Source: Prevotellaceae bacterium | GTDB lineage: Bacteria > Bacteroidota > Bacteroidia > Bacteroidales > Bacteroidaceae | Assembly: GCA_015256945.1 (NCBI GenBank) | Contig: JABZLB010000007.1 | Span: 1 to 64,000 of the forward strand | Direction of reading: 5' to 3' | Length of the DNA stretch: 64,000 nucleotides | Shown here: piece by piece, positions 41,186 through 50,101 of the stretch | Numbering within the stretch: the stretch's first letter is position 1 | How the letters are laid out: every line of letters starts with the position of its first letter | Made by a program: the position numbers and the translations under genes | The notes under the pieces: model-generated | Databases searched by the model: none | What the model saw: only the letters and a program-made list of their open reading frames with translations | What the model was told of the DNA's origin: nothing

Positions 41186-41287
41186 AGGTTGTCGTATGAC
41201 GGCCGTCAGCAACATCTTCGGCGACTGTCATACTGCGTGTACGGCGGTCGTCAGCAACGCTGCCTGCGGCCGCCGAACGACACCCTG
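41186..41287. repeat. GC-rich four-box inverted-repeat element, copy R5
   Basis: Boxes start at 41200 (CGGCCGTC), 41222 (CGACTGTC), 41245 (CGGTCGTC) and 41267 (CGGCCGCC), spaced 22, 23 and 22 bp. The outer ends AGGTTGTCGT and ACGACACCCT are complementary with one mismatch. It lies between the divergent HU-like and GNAT-Tag genes. Confidence 0.87.
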
Positions 41288-41347
41288 TAAAGCGTAAAGA
41301 CACAGGCACAAAAGCGTAATGTCACAGACTATATGATTAAATTTTGG

Positions 41348-41355
41348 TATCTTTG
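41348..41355 (+). promoter_or_regulatory. GNAT-Tag promoter -7 element, immediately before the start codon
   Basis: TATCTTTG at 41348-41355 ends only five bases before the ATG at 41361. Transcription would begin at or next to the start codon, so the mRNA is probably leaderless. Confidence 0.6.
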
Positions 41356-41360
41356 CAGGC

Positions 41361-42503
41361 ATGAAGTATCAGATAAGGCCTGCCACACCCCGGCAGGCAC
41401 CCGAAATAGCCCGCCTGATTATGGAGGCGATGGATGAAGACTGCTGTCGCAATTTTGCGGGACCGCAACATACGCTGGCCGACTTTCACCGTATGCTGAC
41501 GCGCCTTGTCGCCATGGACCATTCGCAATACAGCTACCGCAACACGCTTACTGCCATGCAGGGCAAGCGCATTGCAGGCATTATTACAGGCTACGACGGT
41601 AAGGATTTAAGACGGTTGAGGCAGGCTTTCATAGAAGCTGCCCAAACAGAGCTGGGACAAGACTTCAGCGGGATGGACGACGAAACACAGGAAGGCGAAT
41701 ATTATATCGACTCGCTGGCTGTCAGAACCGACTGTCGCCGTCAGGGCATTGCATCGGCTTTGCTAAGGGCTTTCATACAAAAACACGGACACAATCAGCC
41801 CGTAGGATTGCTGGTTGACCTCACACATCCTGAAGCCGAACGGCTTTATCGCCTGACGGGATTTATGTATAAGGGCGATGCTTGCTGGGGAGGGCATGAC
41901 ATGCGACATCTGCAATATCCTGCCAAATGCGCGTGGAGCCTCGGCGATAAGCTATCGGAAAGGTATCACGATACGGAATGGGGCGTACCCGAGCACGACG
42001 ATAACCAGCTGTTTATGTGGCTGATAATGGAGACGATGTCGTGCGGATTGTCGTGGAAAATGATGCTCGAACGGCGCGAAGTATTTCGAAAAGTGTTCGC
42101 CTCGTTTGACGCAAGCCGGGTAGCCTGCTTTGGTGAAGATGATATAAAACAGGCTCTTCACACCGAAGGCATGATACGGTCGGAACGCAAAATAAAGGGC
42201 ATGATAGCCAACGCACGGGCGTTTGTAAGAATAAAGGCCGAATACGGGTCGTTCGATTGTTATATATGGAGCTTCACCCACGGCCGTTCACTTATCTACC
42301 CTTCGCACCAAAGTCGTGAGGTTACCTGCAACGAGCTGTCGGCACGTGTGGCCAAAGACCTTAAAAAACGGGGCTTCTGCTATGTGGGTTCAGTTATAGT
42401 TTATAGTTTTTTGCAGGCCATAGGCGTTATTAATGACCACAAAAGCCAATGCCATCGCTATGCTGAATTATTGCCCGCATGTACAATTGTGGAAGGCGAA
42501 TAA
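41361..42503 (+). CDS. tag: GNAT acetyltransferase fused to DNA-3-methyladenine glycosylase I
   Basis: A 380 aa fusion. Residues 1-180 are a GNAT acetyltransferase (IRPATPRQAPEIARL at the N-terminus; YYIDSLAVRTDCRRQGIASA with the RRQGIA acetyl-CoA loop, 126-131). Residues about 188-376 are a Tag-type glycosylase that removes 3-methyladenine: zinc-site residues Cys190, His203, His360 and Cys364 are all in place, as are YHDTEWGVPEHDD, ETMSCGLSW (Glu224) and GFCYVGSVIVYSFLQAIG. What the acetyltransferase modifies is unknown. The GNAT N-terminus begins within five residues of the ATG, so this start is well supported. Confidence 0.92.
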   Translation: MKYQIRPATPRQAPEIARLIMEAMDEDCCRNFAGPQHTLADFHRMLTRLVAMDHSQYSYRNTLTAMQGKRIAGIITGYDGKDLRRLRQAFIEAAQTELGQDFSGMDDETQEGEYYIDSLAVRTDCRRQGIASALLRAFIQKHGHNQPVGLLVDLTHPEAERLYRLTGFMYKGDACWGGHDMRHLQYPAKCAWSLGDKLSERYHDTEWGVPEHDDNQLFMWLIMETMSCGLSWKMMLERREVFRKVFASFDASRVACFGEDDIKQALHTEGMIRSERKIKGMIANARAFVRIKAEYGSFDCYIWSFTHGRSLIYPSHQSREVTCNELSARVAKDLKKRGFCYVGSVIVYSFLQAIGVINDHKSQCHRYAELLPACTIVEGE

Positions 42504-42591
42504 ATGCAATAAAGCCATAAAATAACAGTATGGGCTGTGCCATACAGGCCTTTCGGGCTTACCTGCCCGTTGCAGGAGAACAGTAAAAAAA

Positions 42592-42624
42592 ACAAGGAGA
42601 ACGACAAAAGCCGCTCTCCTTTTA
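42592..42624. terminator. Bidirectional terminator between the GNAT-Tag gene and lpxA
   Basis: AAGGAGAACG and the right-hand CGCTCTCCTT form a stem with one mismatch, flanked by a run of A on the left and T on the right. Confidence 0.75.
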
Positions 42625-42655
42625 TTCATATCACAGCATGATAATACCGGGATTA

Positions 42656-43435
42656 CTATTTTGTAACAATCCCTTTCTTCGATTTTTTCAGAAACTTAAT
42701 GATGGCATCTACTTCAGGGCCCTTTGGTATCTGGTCGCGAATTTGCAACATTGAGTCGAACACACTTGTCTTTCCATGGAACAACAAGCGGTATGCGTTG
42801 GCCACATGCTTTTGTACCTTCTCATCAAAACCGGCCGAAGTCATCAGCGTTGTGTTCGGTCCGCTGTATTCAACAGGCTTGCCTCCTACTATAATATAAG
42901 GTGGAACATCCTTCGAAAACGTTGTTCCGGCCTGTATCATAGCCAGGTTTCCTACGCGCGTATGGGAATTTTCAATAACCGATGACGAAAATATAACGCC
43001 GTCACCAATCTCACAACAGCCGGCAATTTTGGTACCATAGCCTATCACATTGCGGTTGCCTATCTTTGTATCGTGGCTGACATGGGCACCCTCCATGATA
43101 AAATTGTCATCGCCAATCACCGTTTGGCCGCCGGCATGAGTGGCTCTGTTGATCACTACATTTTCGCGAATAATGTTGTTATTGCCAATAATCAGCTCGG
43201 TTTTTTCACTGGTAAACTCGAAGTCTTGCGGCAGTGCTGACAGCACTGTACACTGATGAACCTTGTTGTCGTTGCCCATACGGGTACCGTCCAGCAGGCT
43301 TACGAAAGGGAAAATAACACAGTTTTCGCCAATCTCCACGTCGTCTTCGATATACACAAACGGGAAAATCTTAGTGCCATCGCCAATCTTTGCCTTGGGC
43401 GATACGACGGCCTGGGGACTTATATCACATGCCAT
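42656..43435 (-). CDS. lpxA: Acyl-ACP--UDP-N-acetylglucosamine O-acyltransferase
   Basis: First enzyme of lipid A synthesis, a trimeric left-handed beta-helix. The 259 aa protein has dense hexapeptide repeats from residue 5 to about 190 (for example IGENCVIFPFVSLLDGTRMG and NVIGYGTKIAGCCEIGDGV), the conserved His in the MEGAHVSHDTKIGN segment (about 113-126) and a helical C-terminus. It starts 35 bp after the tolC-like gene and may be read through from the efflux operon. Other Lpx genes are not adjacent; Bacteroidota often have a second lpxA within an lpxD-lpxC-fabZ cluster. Confidence 0.92.
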   Translation of the reverse strand: MACDISPQAVVSPKAKIGDGTKIFPFVYIEDDVEIGENCVIFPFVSLLDGTRMGNDNKVHQCTVLSALPQDFEFTSEKTELIIGNNNIIRENVVINRATHAGGQTVIGDDNFIMEGAHVSHDTKIGNRNVIGYGTKIAGCCEIGDGVIFSSSVIENSHTRVGNLAMIQAGTTFSKDVPPYIIVGGKPVEYSGPNTTLMTSAGFDEKVQKHVANAYRLLFHGKTSVFDSMLQIRDQIPKGPEVDAIIKFLKKSKKGIVTK

Positions 43436-43470
43436 AGTTTAATATTCGTTTTGAATTAGGGAAAAGATTA

Positions 43471-44856
43471 CTATTTTGCACCACCGCCCAGAGCCTGATA
43501 AAGACTTACAACGGCTTGCATTTTTGCAAGGTCATCAGACACTTTTGAGAGCTGTGCATTGAGCAAACTGCTCTCGGCCGTGATTACCTCCAGATACGTA
43601 CTGCCCGCACTGGCCATCAGGGCACGTGTGTCTTCAACATTCTTTTTGAGCACTTCTATCTGCCTGGCTTCAATAACGCTCTTCTCAGAAGAGGTATTAT
43701 ATTGAACCAAAGCGTTGCTAACCTCCGAACCTGCTTTCAGAATGCTCTGCTGCCAGGTATTGAAAGCCTGTTGGTAACGGTCGTTAGCCACGCGTAAAGC
43801 CGCTGTTAACTGTCCGTTCATAAATATAGGCTGGGTGAGCGATGCCACCGCAGAGAGCAACAGTTTGGCCGGGTTTACCATACCCTGACCATTGGAAAAG
43901 CCTCCCGTTCCCGAAATAGTAATGTTAGGATAAAAGCTGCTTCGCGCCTTCTCAACATTGTAGAAGCATGAGGCCAGCTCCATTTCGTTGGCGTGAACAT
44001 CGGCACGATTACTCAACAGTTGGATGCCGACGCCCGTAGAAAACGATGCTGGGAGCTGCTGGTTATCCAAAGTTCCGCGTGCAATAGCATGGGCAGGTTC
44101 GCCAAGCATGAGGCTTAACGCGTTTTCACTCTCACGTATTGACCGCTCCAAATCTTTCTTTTGGGTGAGAACATTATAGTAATTACTCTCGGCTCTCTGC
44201 ACTGCAGTAGACCGTACACCGGCGATATTTTCGTGCTGAACCTTCATAATGTCCCAGGTTTCCTTGGTTAAACGCTCCATGTTGCCTACAATTTCCATCT
44301 GCTTGTCCAGCATAAGGAGCGTGTAATATAAATTGGCAACGCCGGCAATTAACGATGTACGGACACTTACCTGATAGTCTTTTGATTGCAGCAATGCCAT
44401 TTGAGCCGACCGCTTTGCCGCTGTAAGGCCACCAAAAAGAGAGACATTCCAGCTGGCGTTAACGGGCAGCGTGTAACTCTTTGTCGTTGCATCGTTGAAG
44501 CGAGTAATGGTTCCTTGTGGCGTGAAAACGAACTGAGGGATGAATGCTAACTTCGCCGTCTTAAGCTGTGCCTGGGCCATATCCACGTTAAGGGCAGCGT
44601 TAAGCAGGTTCGGATTGTTTGTCAACGCCTTCTCAATAAGCCCTTGAAGATGCGCATCGGTGAACACTTCGCGCCACGGTAAGTTGCCAAAGCTTGCGGT
44701 ATCAGCCACTGCAAGTGTATCAGTTGCAGCAACAGGGTCGCGCATAATGCCACTTGTTCTAACCTGCGGACGCTCATATTTGCCATACAGACTTTTACAA
44801 CCCGTAAGCGACAAGGCCACAAGGCTGCCGAATATAATATGTTTAAACCGTTTCAT
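43471..44856 (-). CDS. TolC-like outer-membrane efflux lipoprotein (NodT/OprM type)
   Basis: Outer-membrane channel of the tripartite pump. From MKRFKHII it is 461 aa with a lipobox LTGC (about Cys20), then two OEP repeats rich in long helices (ALTNNPNLLNAALNVDMAQA near residue 76; ATARNSYNV-type repeats in the second half) and a C-terminal segment LAKMQAVVSLYQALGGG typical of the family. The open frame begins 18 codons earlier, but only the downstream Met gives a proper lipoprotein signal peptide. It lies 57 bp after acrB in an acrA-acrB-tolC order. Confidence 0.93.
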   Translation of the reverse strand: MKRFKHIIFGSLVALSLTGCKSLYGKYERPQVRTSGIMRDPVAATDTLAVADTASFGNLPWREVFTDAHLQGLIEKALTNNPNLLNAALNVDMAQAQLKTAKLAFIPQFVFTPQGTITRFNDATTKSYTLPVNASWNVSLFGGLTAAKRSAQMALLQSKDYQVSVRTSLIAGVANLYYTLLMLDKQMEIVGNMERLTKETWDIMKVQHENIAGVRSTAVQRAESNYYNVLTQKKDLERSIRESENALSLMLGEPAHAIARGTLDNQQLPASFSTGVGIQLLSNRADVHANEMELASCFYNVEKARSSFYPNITISGTGGFSNGQGMVNPAKLLLSAVASLTQPIFMNGQLTAALRVANDRYQQAFNTWQQSILKAGSEVSNALVQYNTSSEKSVIEARQIEVLKKNVEDTRALMASAGSTYLEVITAESSLLNAQLSKVSDDLAKMQAVVSLYQALGGGAK

Positions 44857-44913
44857 ATTGTAATGTTTATCACAGCTTTGCCCTGCCTCCGGAGAGGCAG
44901 AAGGCAACACCTG

Positions 44914-47900
44914 TTAATCGTCATTATCGTTATTAATCGTAATTTGCTTTGCTTTGTTGGCATATTGAGCCAGTTCTGCCAGAGCTTCAGCGTTCTCTTC
45001 GTCGTCAAACTTAAGCGGTGTGAGCTTCTCTTGTAACCACTGGAATATGCAGAACAGCGATGGAACGATGAAGAGTTGGAACAATGTTCCCAACAGCATT
45101 CCGCCCACAGCGGCAGCACCTAACGTCTGGTTTCCATTCTTTCCTACGCCTGAAGCAAACATCATAGGGAGCAAACCGATGATCATTGCCAGCGAAGTCA
45201 TCAGGATAGGACGTAGTCGTGCAGCAGCGCCAAGGATGGCAGAGTAACGGATTGCCATACCCGTCTGGCGGCGTTCCAGCGCAAACTGTACAATCAATAT
45301 GGCGTTCTTGGCCAGCAGACCAATCAGCATGATAAGCGAAATTTGCATGTAAATGTCGTTCGAATGGCCAAAAAGCATGGTAAACAAGAACGCACCTGCC
45401 AAACCAAATGGTATGGAAAGGATAACCGACAACGGCAGCAGATAGCTCTCATACTGGGCTGAAAGAATCAGATATACGAAAACAAGACACAACACAAATA
45501 TCATAGCCGTTGAGTTACTTGCCTCTGCTTCTGAACGCGTAAGGCCGGAATACTCGTATCCGTAGCCCATAGGCAGACTCTCTTTTGCCACTTCTTCACA
45601 AGCCTTAAGCGCCTCACCCGTAGTACCTTTCGGTGTAATATTCAGGTTAATTGAGGTAAACAGGTTGAAGCGTGCGATGTTAGAAGGTCCGTATACGCGC
45701 CTTAAGGTGATGAATTCTGACACAGGAGCCATGCTTCCATCGCCCAGACGGACGTAGATATTCGACAATCCATCAGGACGCATACGTGTTGCAGCATCGC
45801 CCTGTATCATGACACGGAAGAGCTTTCCATACGCATTGTAGTTGCTTGCATACAGTCCTCCATAGTAACCTTGCATGACAGAGAGCACGCTTACCGGCGA
45901 TGTTCCGGCCTGTTTACACTTTGCAACGTCCACGTCTACCATGTATTGCGGGTAGTTTGGGTTGTAAGTGGTCATGGCTTTCTGTATTTCTGGCCGCTTG
46001 TTAAGGGCAGCAATATAATCCTGTGCCACTTTAAAGAACTTATTTAAATCGCCTCCTGTCTTATCCTGAAGGGTCATAGAGACACCATTATTCATCGCAA
46101 AGCCCGGAATCATAGGTGGTGGAAATGCCAGAATCTGGGCGTCTTTGATAGCCGCTGTTTGCTTATAGATCATGCCTAATACCGATGTTGCTTCCAACGG
46201 ATTGACGAACCAGCGCATCGGATCTCCTGTAAAGGTAGCCTTAATCTTATTGAAAAAGCCGTTAGAACGCTCGCCGAAGGGCTTTAATTTAATAATAAAG
46301 GTAGCCTGGTCTGAGCCTTGTCCGGCAATGAAATTGTAGCCGACGATTTGCACCCTGCGCTCAATGGCCGGGTTTGAAGCCAGCATACTGTCAATTTCGT
46401 TGGCGATTTGCTTGGTACGTTCCTGCGATGTTCCCGGTGCTGCAGACACTGTACAAAACAACGTTCCGGTATCTTCGTCAGGCACAAGGCCCGTAGAGGT
46501 GAATATCATACCCAGTACAAGCAGTGCAAAACCAGCCACAACGCCGATGGCCGTAGCCACACGGTGATTGACAACACGCTCTACACCTTTCTTATATTTG
46601 TTGGTAACCTTATCGAAAACATGGTTAAAGCCAGCATGGAAACGGTCAACAAAGCTCATTTTCCCAGCACCTTCCTCTTCCGATTTCGGTTTCAGGAAGA
46701 TGGCACACAAGGCCGGAGACAGTGTCAATGCGTTGACAGCCGATATAACTATCGACACAGCCATCGTTACTCCAAACTCACGATAGAACGTCCCTGAGGT
46801 GCCACCCATGAACGAAACCGGCACAAACACGGAGGCCATTACTAATGTAATAGAGATAATTGCTGAACTAATCTCGTTCATTGCATCAATAGAGGCCGTG
46901 AGCGCATTGTCGTATCCCTGGTCGAGCTTGGCGTGGACAGCCTCAACTACCACAATAGCGTCGTCCACAACAATGGCTATTGCCAACAGCAATGCTGACA
47001 AAGTTAGCAGGTTTATCGAAAAACCGAACATCCAAAGGAAGAAGAATGTACCCACAAGGGCGACGGGAACGGCTATCATCGGGATAAGTGTCGAGCGAAA
47101 ATCCTGCAAGAACACGTAAACCACAATGAACACGAGCACCAGCGTAATAAACAGTGTCATCACCACTTCCTCAATAGATGCGAAGAGGAATTCGGTCACA
47201 TCCTGTTCTATCGTCACCTTCATGCCTGGAGGCATTGACTTTTGAGCCTCGGCAAGGGCTGCCTTAACATCGGTTGCTATCTGCGTAGCGTTCGACCCTG
47301 CCACCTGCTGAACCATACCCATAACAGCAGGTTCTCCGTTGTTTTTCAGGAAAACGCTGTACATTAAAGAGCCTTGTTCTATCTTCGCTACGTCCTTAAG
47401 ATACAGCGTTTGGCCTGTAGTTTTGCTCGTAAGAATGATGTTTTCATAATCAATTGGCTTCTTTAAGCGACCCTTATAACGCAGTGTATACTCAAAAGCC
47501 ACATCGCTATTTTCACCAAAAGAGCCTGGAGCGGCTTCAATATTCTGCTCTGCAAGCACACCCGATATGTCGGAAGGTACCAGCCCGTACTGCTTCATCT
47601 TATCAGGTTGCAGCCATATTCGCATAGAGTAATCCGACATAGACGGACTATGAATATTACCTACACCGTTGATACGTTTCAGCAGCGGGATAACGTTAAT
47701 ATTATTGTAATTGGTGAGGAATTTGCTGTCGTAGCGACCGTCGTCCGTCGTCAACGAGTACATAATAACATTTGACGACTGCTGCTTGGTTACGGTAACG
47801 CCCACACGTGTAACCTCAGCAGGCAACAGAGCCTGGGCCTGACTTACACGGTTTTGCACGTTAACGGCAGCCATATTGGCATCAGTTCCCTGCTTAAAAT

Positions 47901-48180
47901 ACACTGTTATCCTGGCCAGACCTGCGTTGGTGGTCTGTGAGGTCATATAAGTCATGTTCTCTACACCGTTAATACTCTCTTCGAGCGGCGTTACAACTGA
48001 GCTCATTACCGTTTGAGCGTCAGCACCAGTATAGAATGTTTGAACAACAATTGTTGGCGGAGCGATGTCGGGATATTGCTCAATAGGCAGCGATACCAGT
48101 CCGATTATACCCAGCAATACGAGGAAGATGGAGATCACCGTCGACAGAACCGGGCGCTTTATAAAGTTTGAAAATGACAT
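44914..48180 (-). CDS. acrB: RND multidrug efflux pump, inner-membrane AcrB-type subunit
   Basis: A proton-driven trimeric pump of the HAE1 group, 1088 aa, slightly longer than AcrB because of an extended acidic and basic cytoplasmic tail. Seen: N-terminal helix (VLSTVISIFLVLLGIIGLV), periplasmic porter domain, the TM4 proton-relay motif AIAIVVDDAIVVVEAVHA with the Asp-Asp pair (about 410), and the second-half helices (LLMTSLAMIIGLLPMMFASG). It expels drugs, bile acids or detergents; the substrate range cannot be predicted. It is central in a three-gene operon. Confidence 0.96.
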   Translation of the reverse strand: MSFSNFIKRPVLSTVISIFLVLLGIIGLVSLPIEQYPDIAPPTIVVQTFYTGADAQTVMSSVVTPLEESINGVENMTYMTSQTTNAGLARITVYFKQGTDANMAAVNVQNRVSQAQALLPAEVTRVGVTVTKQQSSNVIMYSLTTDDGRYDSKFLTNYNNINVIPLLKRINGVGNIHSPSMSDYSMRIWLQPDKMKQYGLVPSDISGVLAEQNIEAAPGSFGENSDVAFEYTLRYKGRLKKPIDYENIILTSKTTGQTLYLKDVAKIEQGSLMYSVFLKNNGEPAVMGMVQQVAGSNATQIATDVKAALAEAQKSMPPGMKVTIEQDVTEFLFASIEEVVMTLFITLVLVFIVVYVFLQDFRSTLIPMIAVPVALVGTFFFLWMFGFSINLLTLSALLLAIAIVVDDAIVVVEAVHAKLDQGYDNALTASIDAMNEISSAIISITLVMASVFVPVSFMGGTSGTFYREFGVTMAVSIVISAVNALTLSPALCAIFLKPKSEEEGAGKMSFVDRFHAGFNHVFDKVTNKYKKGVERVVNHRVATAIGVVAGFALLVLGMIFTSTGLVPDEDTGTLFCTVSAAPGTSQERTKQIANEIDSMLASNPAIERRVQIVGYNFIAGQGSDQATFIIKLKPFGERSNGFFNKIKATFTGDPMRWFVNPLEATSVLGMIYKQTAAIKDAQILAFPPPMIPGFAMNNGVSMTLQDKTGGDLNKFFKVAQDYIAALNKRPEIQKAMTTYNPNYPQYMVDVDVAKCKQAGTSPVSVLSVMQGYYGGLYASNYNAYGKLFRVMIQGDAATRMRPDGLSNIYVRLGDGSMAPVSEFITLRRVYGPSNIARFNLFTSINLNITPKGTTGEALKACEEVAKESLPMGYGYEYSGLTRSEAEASNSTAMIFVLCLVFVYLILSAQYESYLLPLSVILSIPFGLAGAFLFTMLFGHSNDIYMQISLIMLIGLLAKNAILIVQFALERRQTGMAIRYSAILGAAARLRPILMTSLAMIIGLLPMMFASGVGKNGNQTLGAAAVGGMLLGTLFQLFIVPSLFCIFQWLQEKLTPLKFDDEENAEALAELAQYANKAKQITINNDNDD

Positions 48181-48232
48181 TTTTCTGATTTTAAAATGAA
48201 AAGATTCTTTTCTTTACCTGTAATATGAAGTC

Positions 48233-49432
48233 TTATTTCGACTGCATAGCCTTTACGAAACCTGCTGCCGTAGACTGCTTTTCGCCCAGCTTTGCCGTTT
48301 TCTTTATCTTCTCATAATATTGTTCTTCGGTGATGGGCTGTATCTTTTCGCCATCGGTAAGCTTCGTAATGCCGATACTTACATAGCGGTCGCCCACGCC
48401 CAGACCGTCAGTAACCACATAGTTTTTGCCGTCATCCTGCGGGTCTACCTGTATTTCTGTATAACGAACCTTGTTGTCAGAACCTACCTTATACACAAAA
48501 AACTTATCCTGAACACTTACTACTGCCTCCTGAGGTATGACGACAGCGTTGTTCGTTACCGTAGGAATGACAATTTGTCCTGCGCCTCCACTCTTCAGCA
48601 AATGGTCGGGATTGGGGAACCTTGCTATCAGTACATACGAACCTGTTGCGGGGTCGATTACGCCGCTCATCTTCACAACCTTACCCTGATGGTTATAAAT
48701 TGAGCCATCGGCAAGCTTTAGTTTTACAGCAGGCATTGACGCAATGGCTGCGGCTGCACTACCCGATGTCTTAGTCATTGAAAGCATCTGACCCTCGTTC
48801 ATCGAAAAATACACCTCCACAGATGAGATGTCTGACACGGTGGTAAGGGCATTAGAAGCACTTACTAACGCGCCTTTCTTAAAGGGTAAACTGCCTACAA
48901 CACCTGCCGATGGGGCCTTAACGCTGCACCATGCCAGCGTTTCCTTAGCCTGTGCAAGGGCTGCAGCGGCCTGGGCTACGGCAGCTTGGGCCGATGAATA
49001 CGCGTTCTGGGCCGTAGTAAGCTCATATTGTCCGATGATATGCTGGTCGAAAAGTTTCTTATTATTAAGGTATGTTACATGGGCCGTATTGGCTTGTGTG
49101 CGTGCCGTATTGAGGGCAGCCTGTGCCTGTCGCACCGCCGAGCGGTATGTTTCGCTGTCAATTGTAAACATAACCTGACCCGCATTCACGCGCTGTCCTT
49201 CGTGAACGTAAACGGCTGTTATAAAGCCTGACACCTTAGGACGGACGTCAACGTCCTGAATTCCTTTAATCGTGGCGGGATAAGTAGTCTGGAAATCGGC
49301 GCTCTGTGCGCCAACAGTGCGTACCGCAAACAGGTTATCCTGCAAGTCGGCCAGACTGCCACCCTTCTTCTTTCCACAAGAAACGAGCGTCAGGGCCGCA
49401 ATTGCAACAAATAAAAAACTTTTGATTTTCAT
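48233..49432 (-). CDS. acrA: RND efflux periplasmic adaptor, AcrA-type lipoprotein
   Basis: Links the inner-membrane pump to the outer-membrane channel. The 399 aa lipoprotein (lipobox LVSC, about Cys20) has the split lipoyl/barrel-sandwich domain (VRPKVSGFITAVYVHEGQRV near 63-82 and WCSVKAPSAGVVGSLPFKKG near 169-188). These flank a long alpha hairpin rich in Ala and Gln (about 90-165), with beta-barrel and membrane-proximal domains behind. It is first of the acrA-acrB-tolC operon. No adjacent TetR or AraC repressor was seen. Confidence 0.95.
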   Translation of the reverse strand: MKIKSFLFVAIAALTLVSCGKKKGGSLADLQDNLFAVRTVGAQSADFQTTYPATIKGIQDVDVRPKVSGFITAVYVHEGQRVNAGQVMFTIDSETYRSAVRQAQAALNTARTQANTAHVTYLNNKKLFDQHIIGQYELTTAQNAYSSAQAAVAQAAAALAQAKETLAWCSVKAPSAGVVGSLPFKKGALVSASNALTTVSDISSVEVYFSMNEGQMLSMTKTSGSAAAAIASMPAVKLKLADGSIYNHQGKVVKMSGVIDPATGSYVLIARFPNPDHLLKSGGAGQIVIPTVTNNAVVIPQEAVVSVQDKFFVYKVGSDNKVRYTEIQVDPQDDGKNYVVTDGLGVGDRYVSIGITKLTDGEKIQPITEEQYYEKIKKTAKLGEKQSTAAGFVKAMQSK

Positions 49433-49521
49433 ACCTTTTATGAATTGGATTTTTACACTTTTGAATCGTTTAACCTGAAAAGGGGGTCGAAAATAAAATA
49501 ACTTCTCCCAATTCTACACAG

Positions 49522-49529
49522 CAAAGGTA
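49522..49529 (-). promoter_or_regulatory. acrA-acrB-tolC promoter -7 element
   Basis: TACCTTTG on the minus strand (49529 down to 49522), about 90 bp before the acrA ATG. No clear -33 element. Confidence 0.55.
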
Positions 49530-49756
49530 ACAACATTTGCGATAATATAAAATTTTAAACGTAAGAGTTTAACATTAATTACCATGAAGTAAACGCGCGC
49601 GTGTGAGTACATTTTAAAGGAGACTATATTTCAAACAACGGCTGTTGTTACCACGAGTTATGGTGTAACGTCATTCAGATAACGTACAAATCGTGAATAC
49701 TTAACGCCTGTTACGCAATGTCGTTATGCAATAACATGGTGAGTTTTACGTTGTAC

Positions 49757-49858
49757 AGTTCATGGTACGACGAACGTCAGCAGCGCGTACGGCAGTTGTC
49801 GCACGATGTGTATGGCGGCCGTCAGCAACGCTGCCGACGGCCGCCATACTATGAACAA
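49757..49858. repeat. GC-rich four-box inverted-repeat element, copy R6
   Basis: Boxes start at 49771 (CGAACGTC), 49793 (CAGTTGTC), 49816 (CGGCCGTC) and 49838 (CGGCCGCC), spaced 22, 23 and 22 bp. The first two boxes have decayed most of any copy, yet the spacing is intact. The outer ends GTTCATGGTA and CATACTATGAAC are nearly complementary. Confidence 0.85.
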
Positions 49859-50014
49859 AACAGCATAAACAATCATACATGGCCTCACAACCATTACAAT
49901 TGTATGGTGAAAAGCCGGAAACTTTATGAAATAAAGGGAAAAACGACAAGCTGCAGAACGACAGCCGGGGCTTAGAACAGGACGGGCAAAGCCATCCTGC
50001 ATAAACCAGAAAAA

Positions 50015-50047
50015 CGGAGACAGAGCAACTTCTTTACTCTTTCTCCG
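50015..50047 (-). terminator. Possible cca terminator
   Basis: CGGAGACAGAG and CTCTTTCTCCG form an 11-bp stem with one mismatch. On the minus strand a T run (from AAAA at 50011) follows. It is 55 bp after the cca stop codon. Confidence 0.6.
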
Positions 50048-50101
50048 CCAGCCTTCTATTTTATTACGACATATTTTGCAAAGCCTTATATATCAACCCT
50101 T

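Larger units (their letters stand above)
49433..50101. other. 669-bp gap between the efflux operon and cca
   Basis: This is the largest gap in the window. It contains the acrA promoter, GC-rich element R6 and the cca terminator. The stretch 49535-49756 is AT-rich unique sequence with short GTTAC/GTAAC repeats but no clear structure. Small open frames across R6 are not believed to be genes. Confidence 0.65.
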
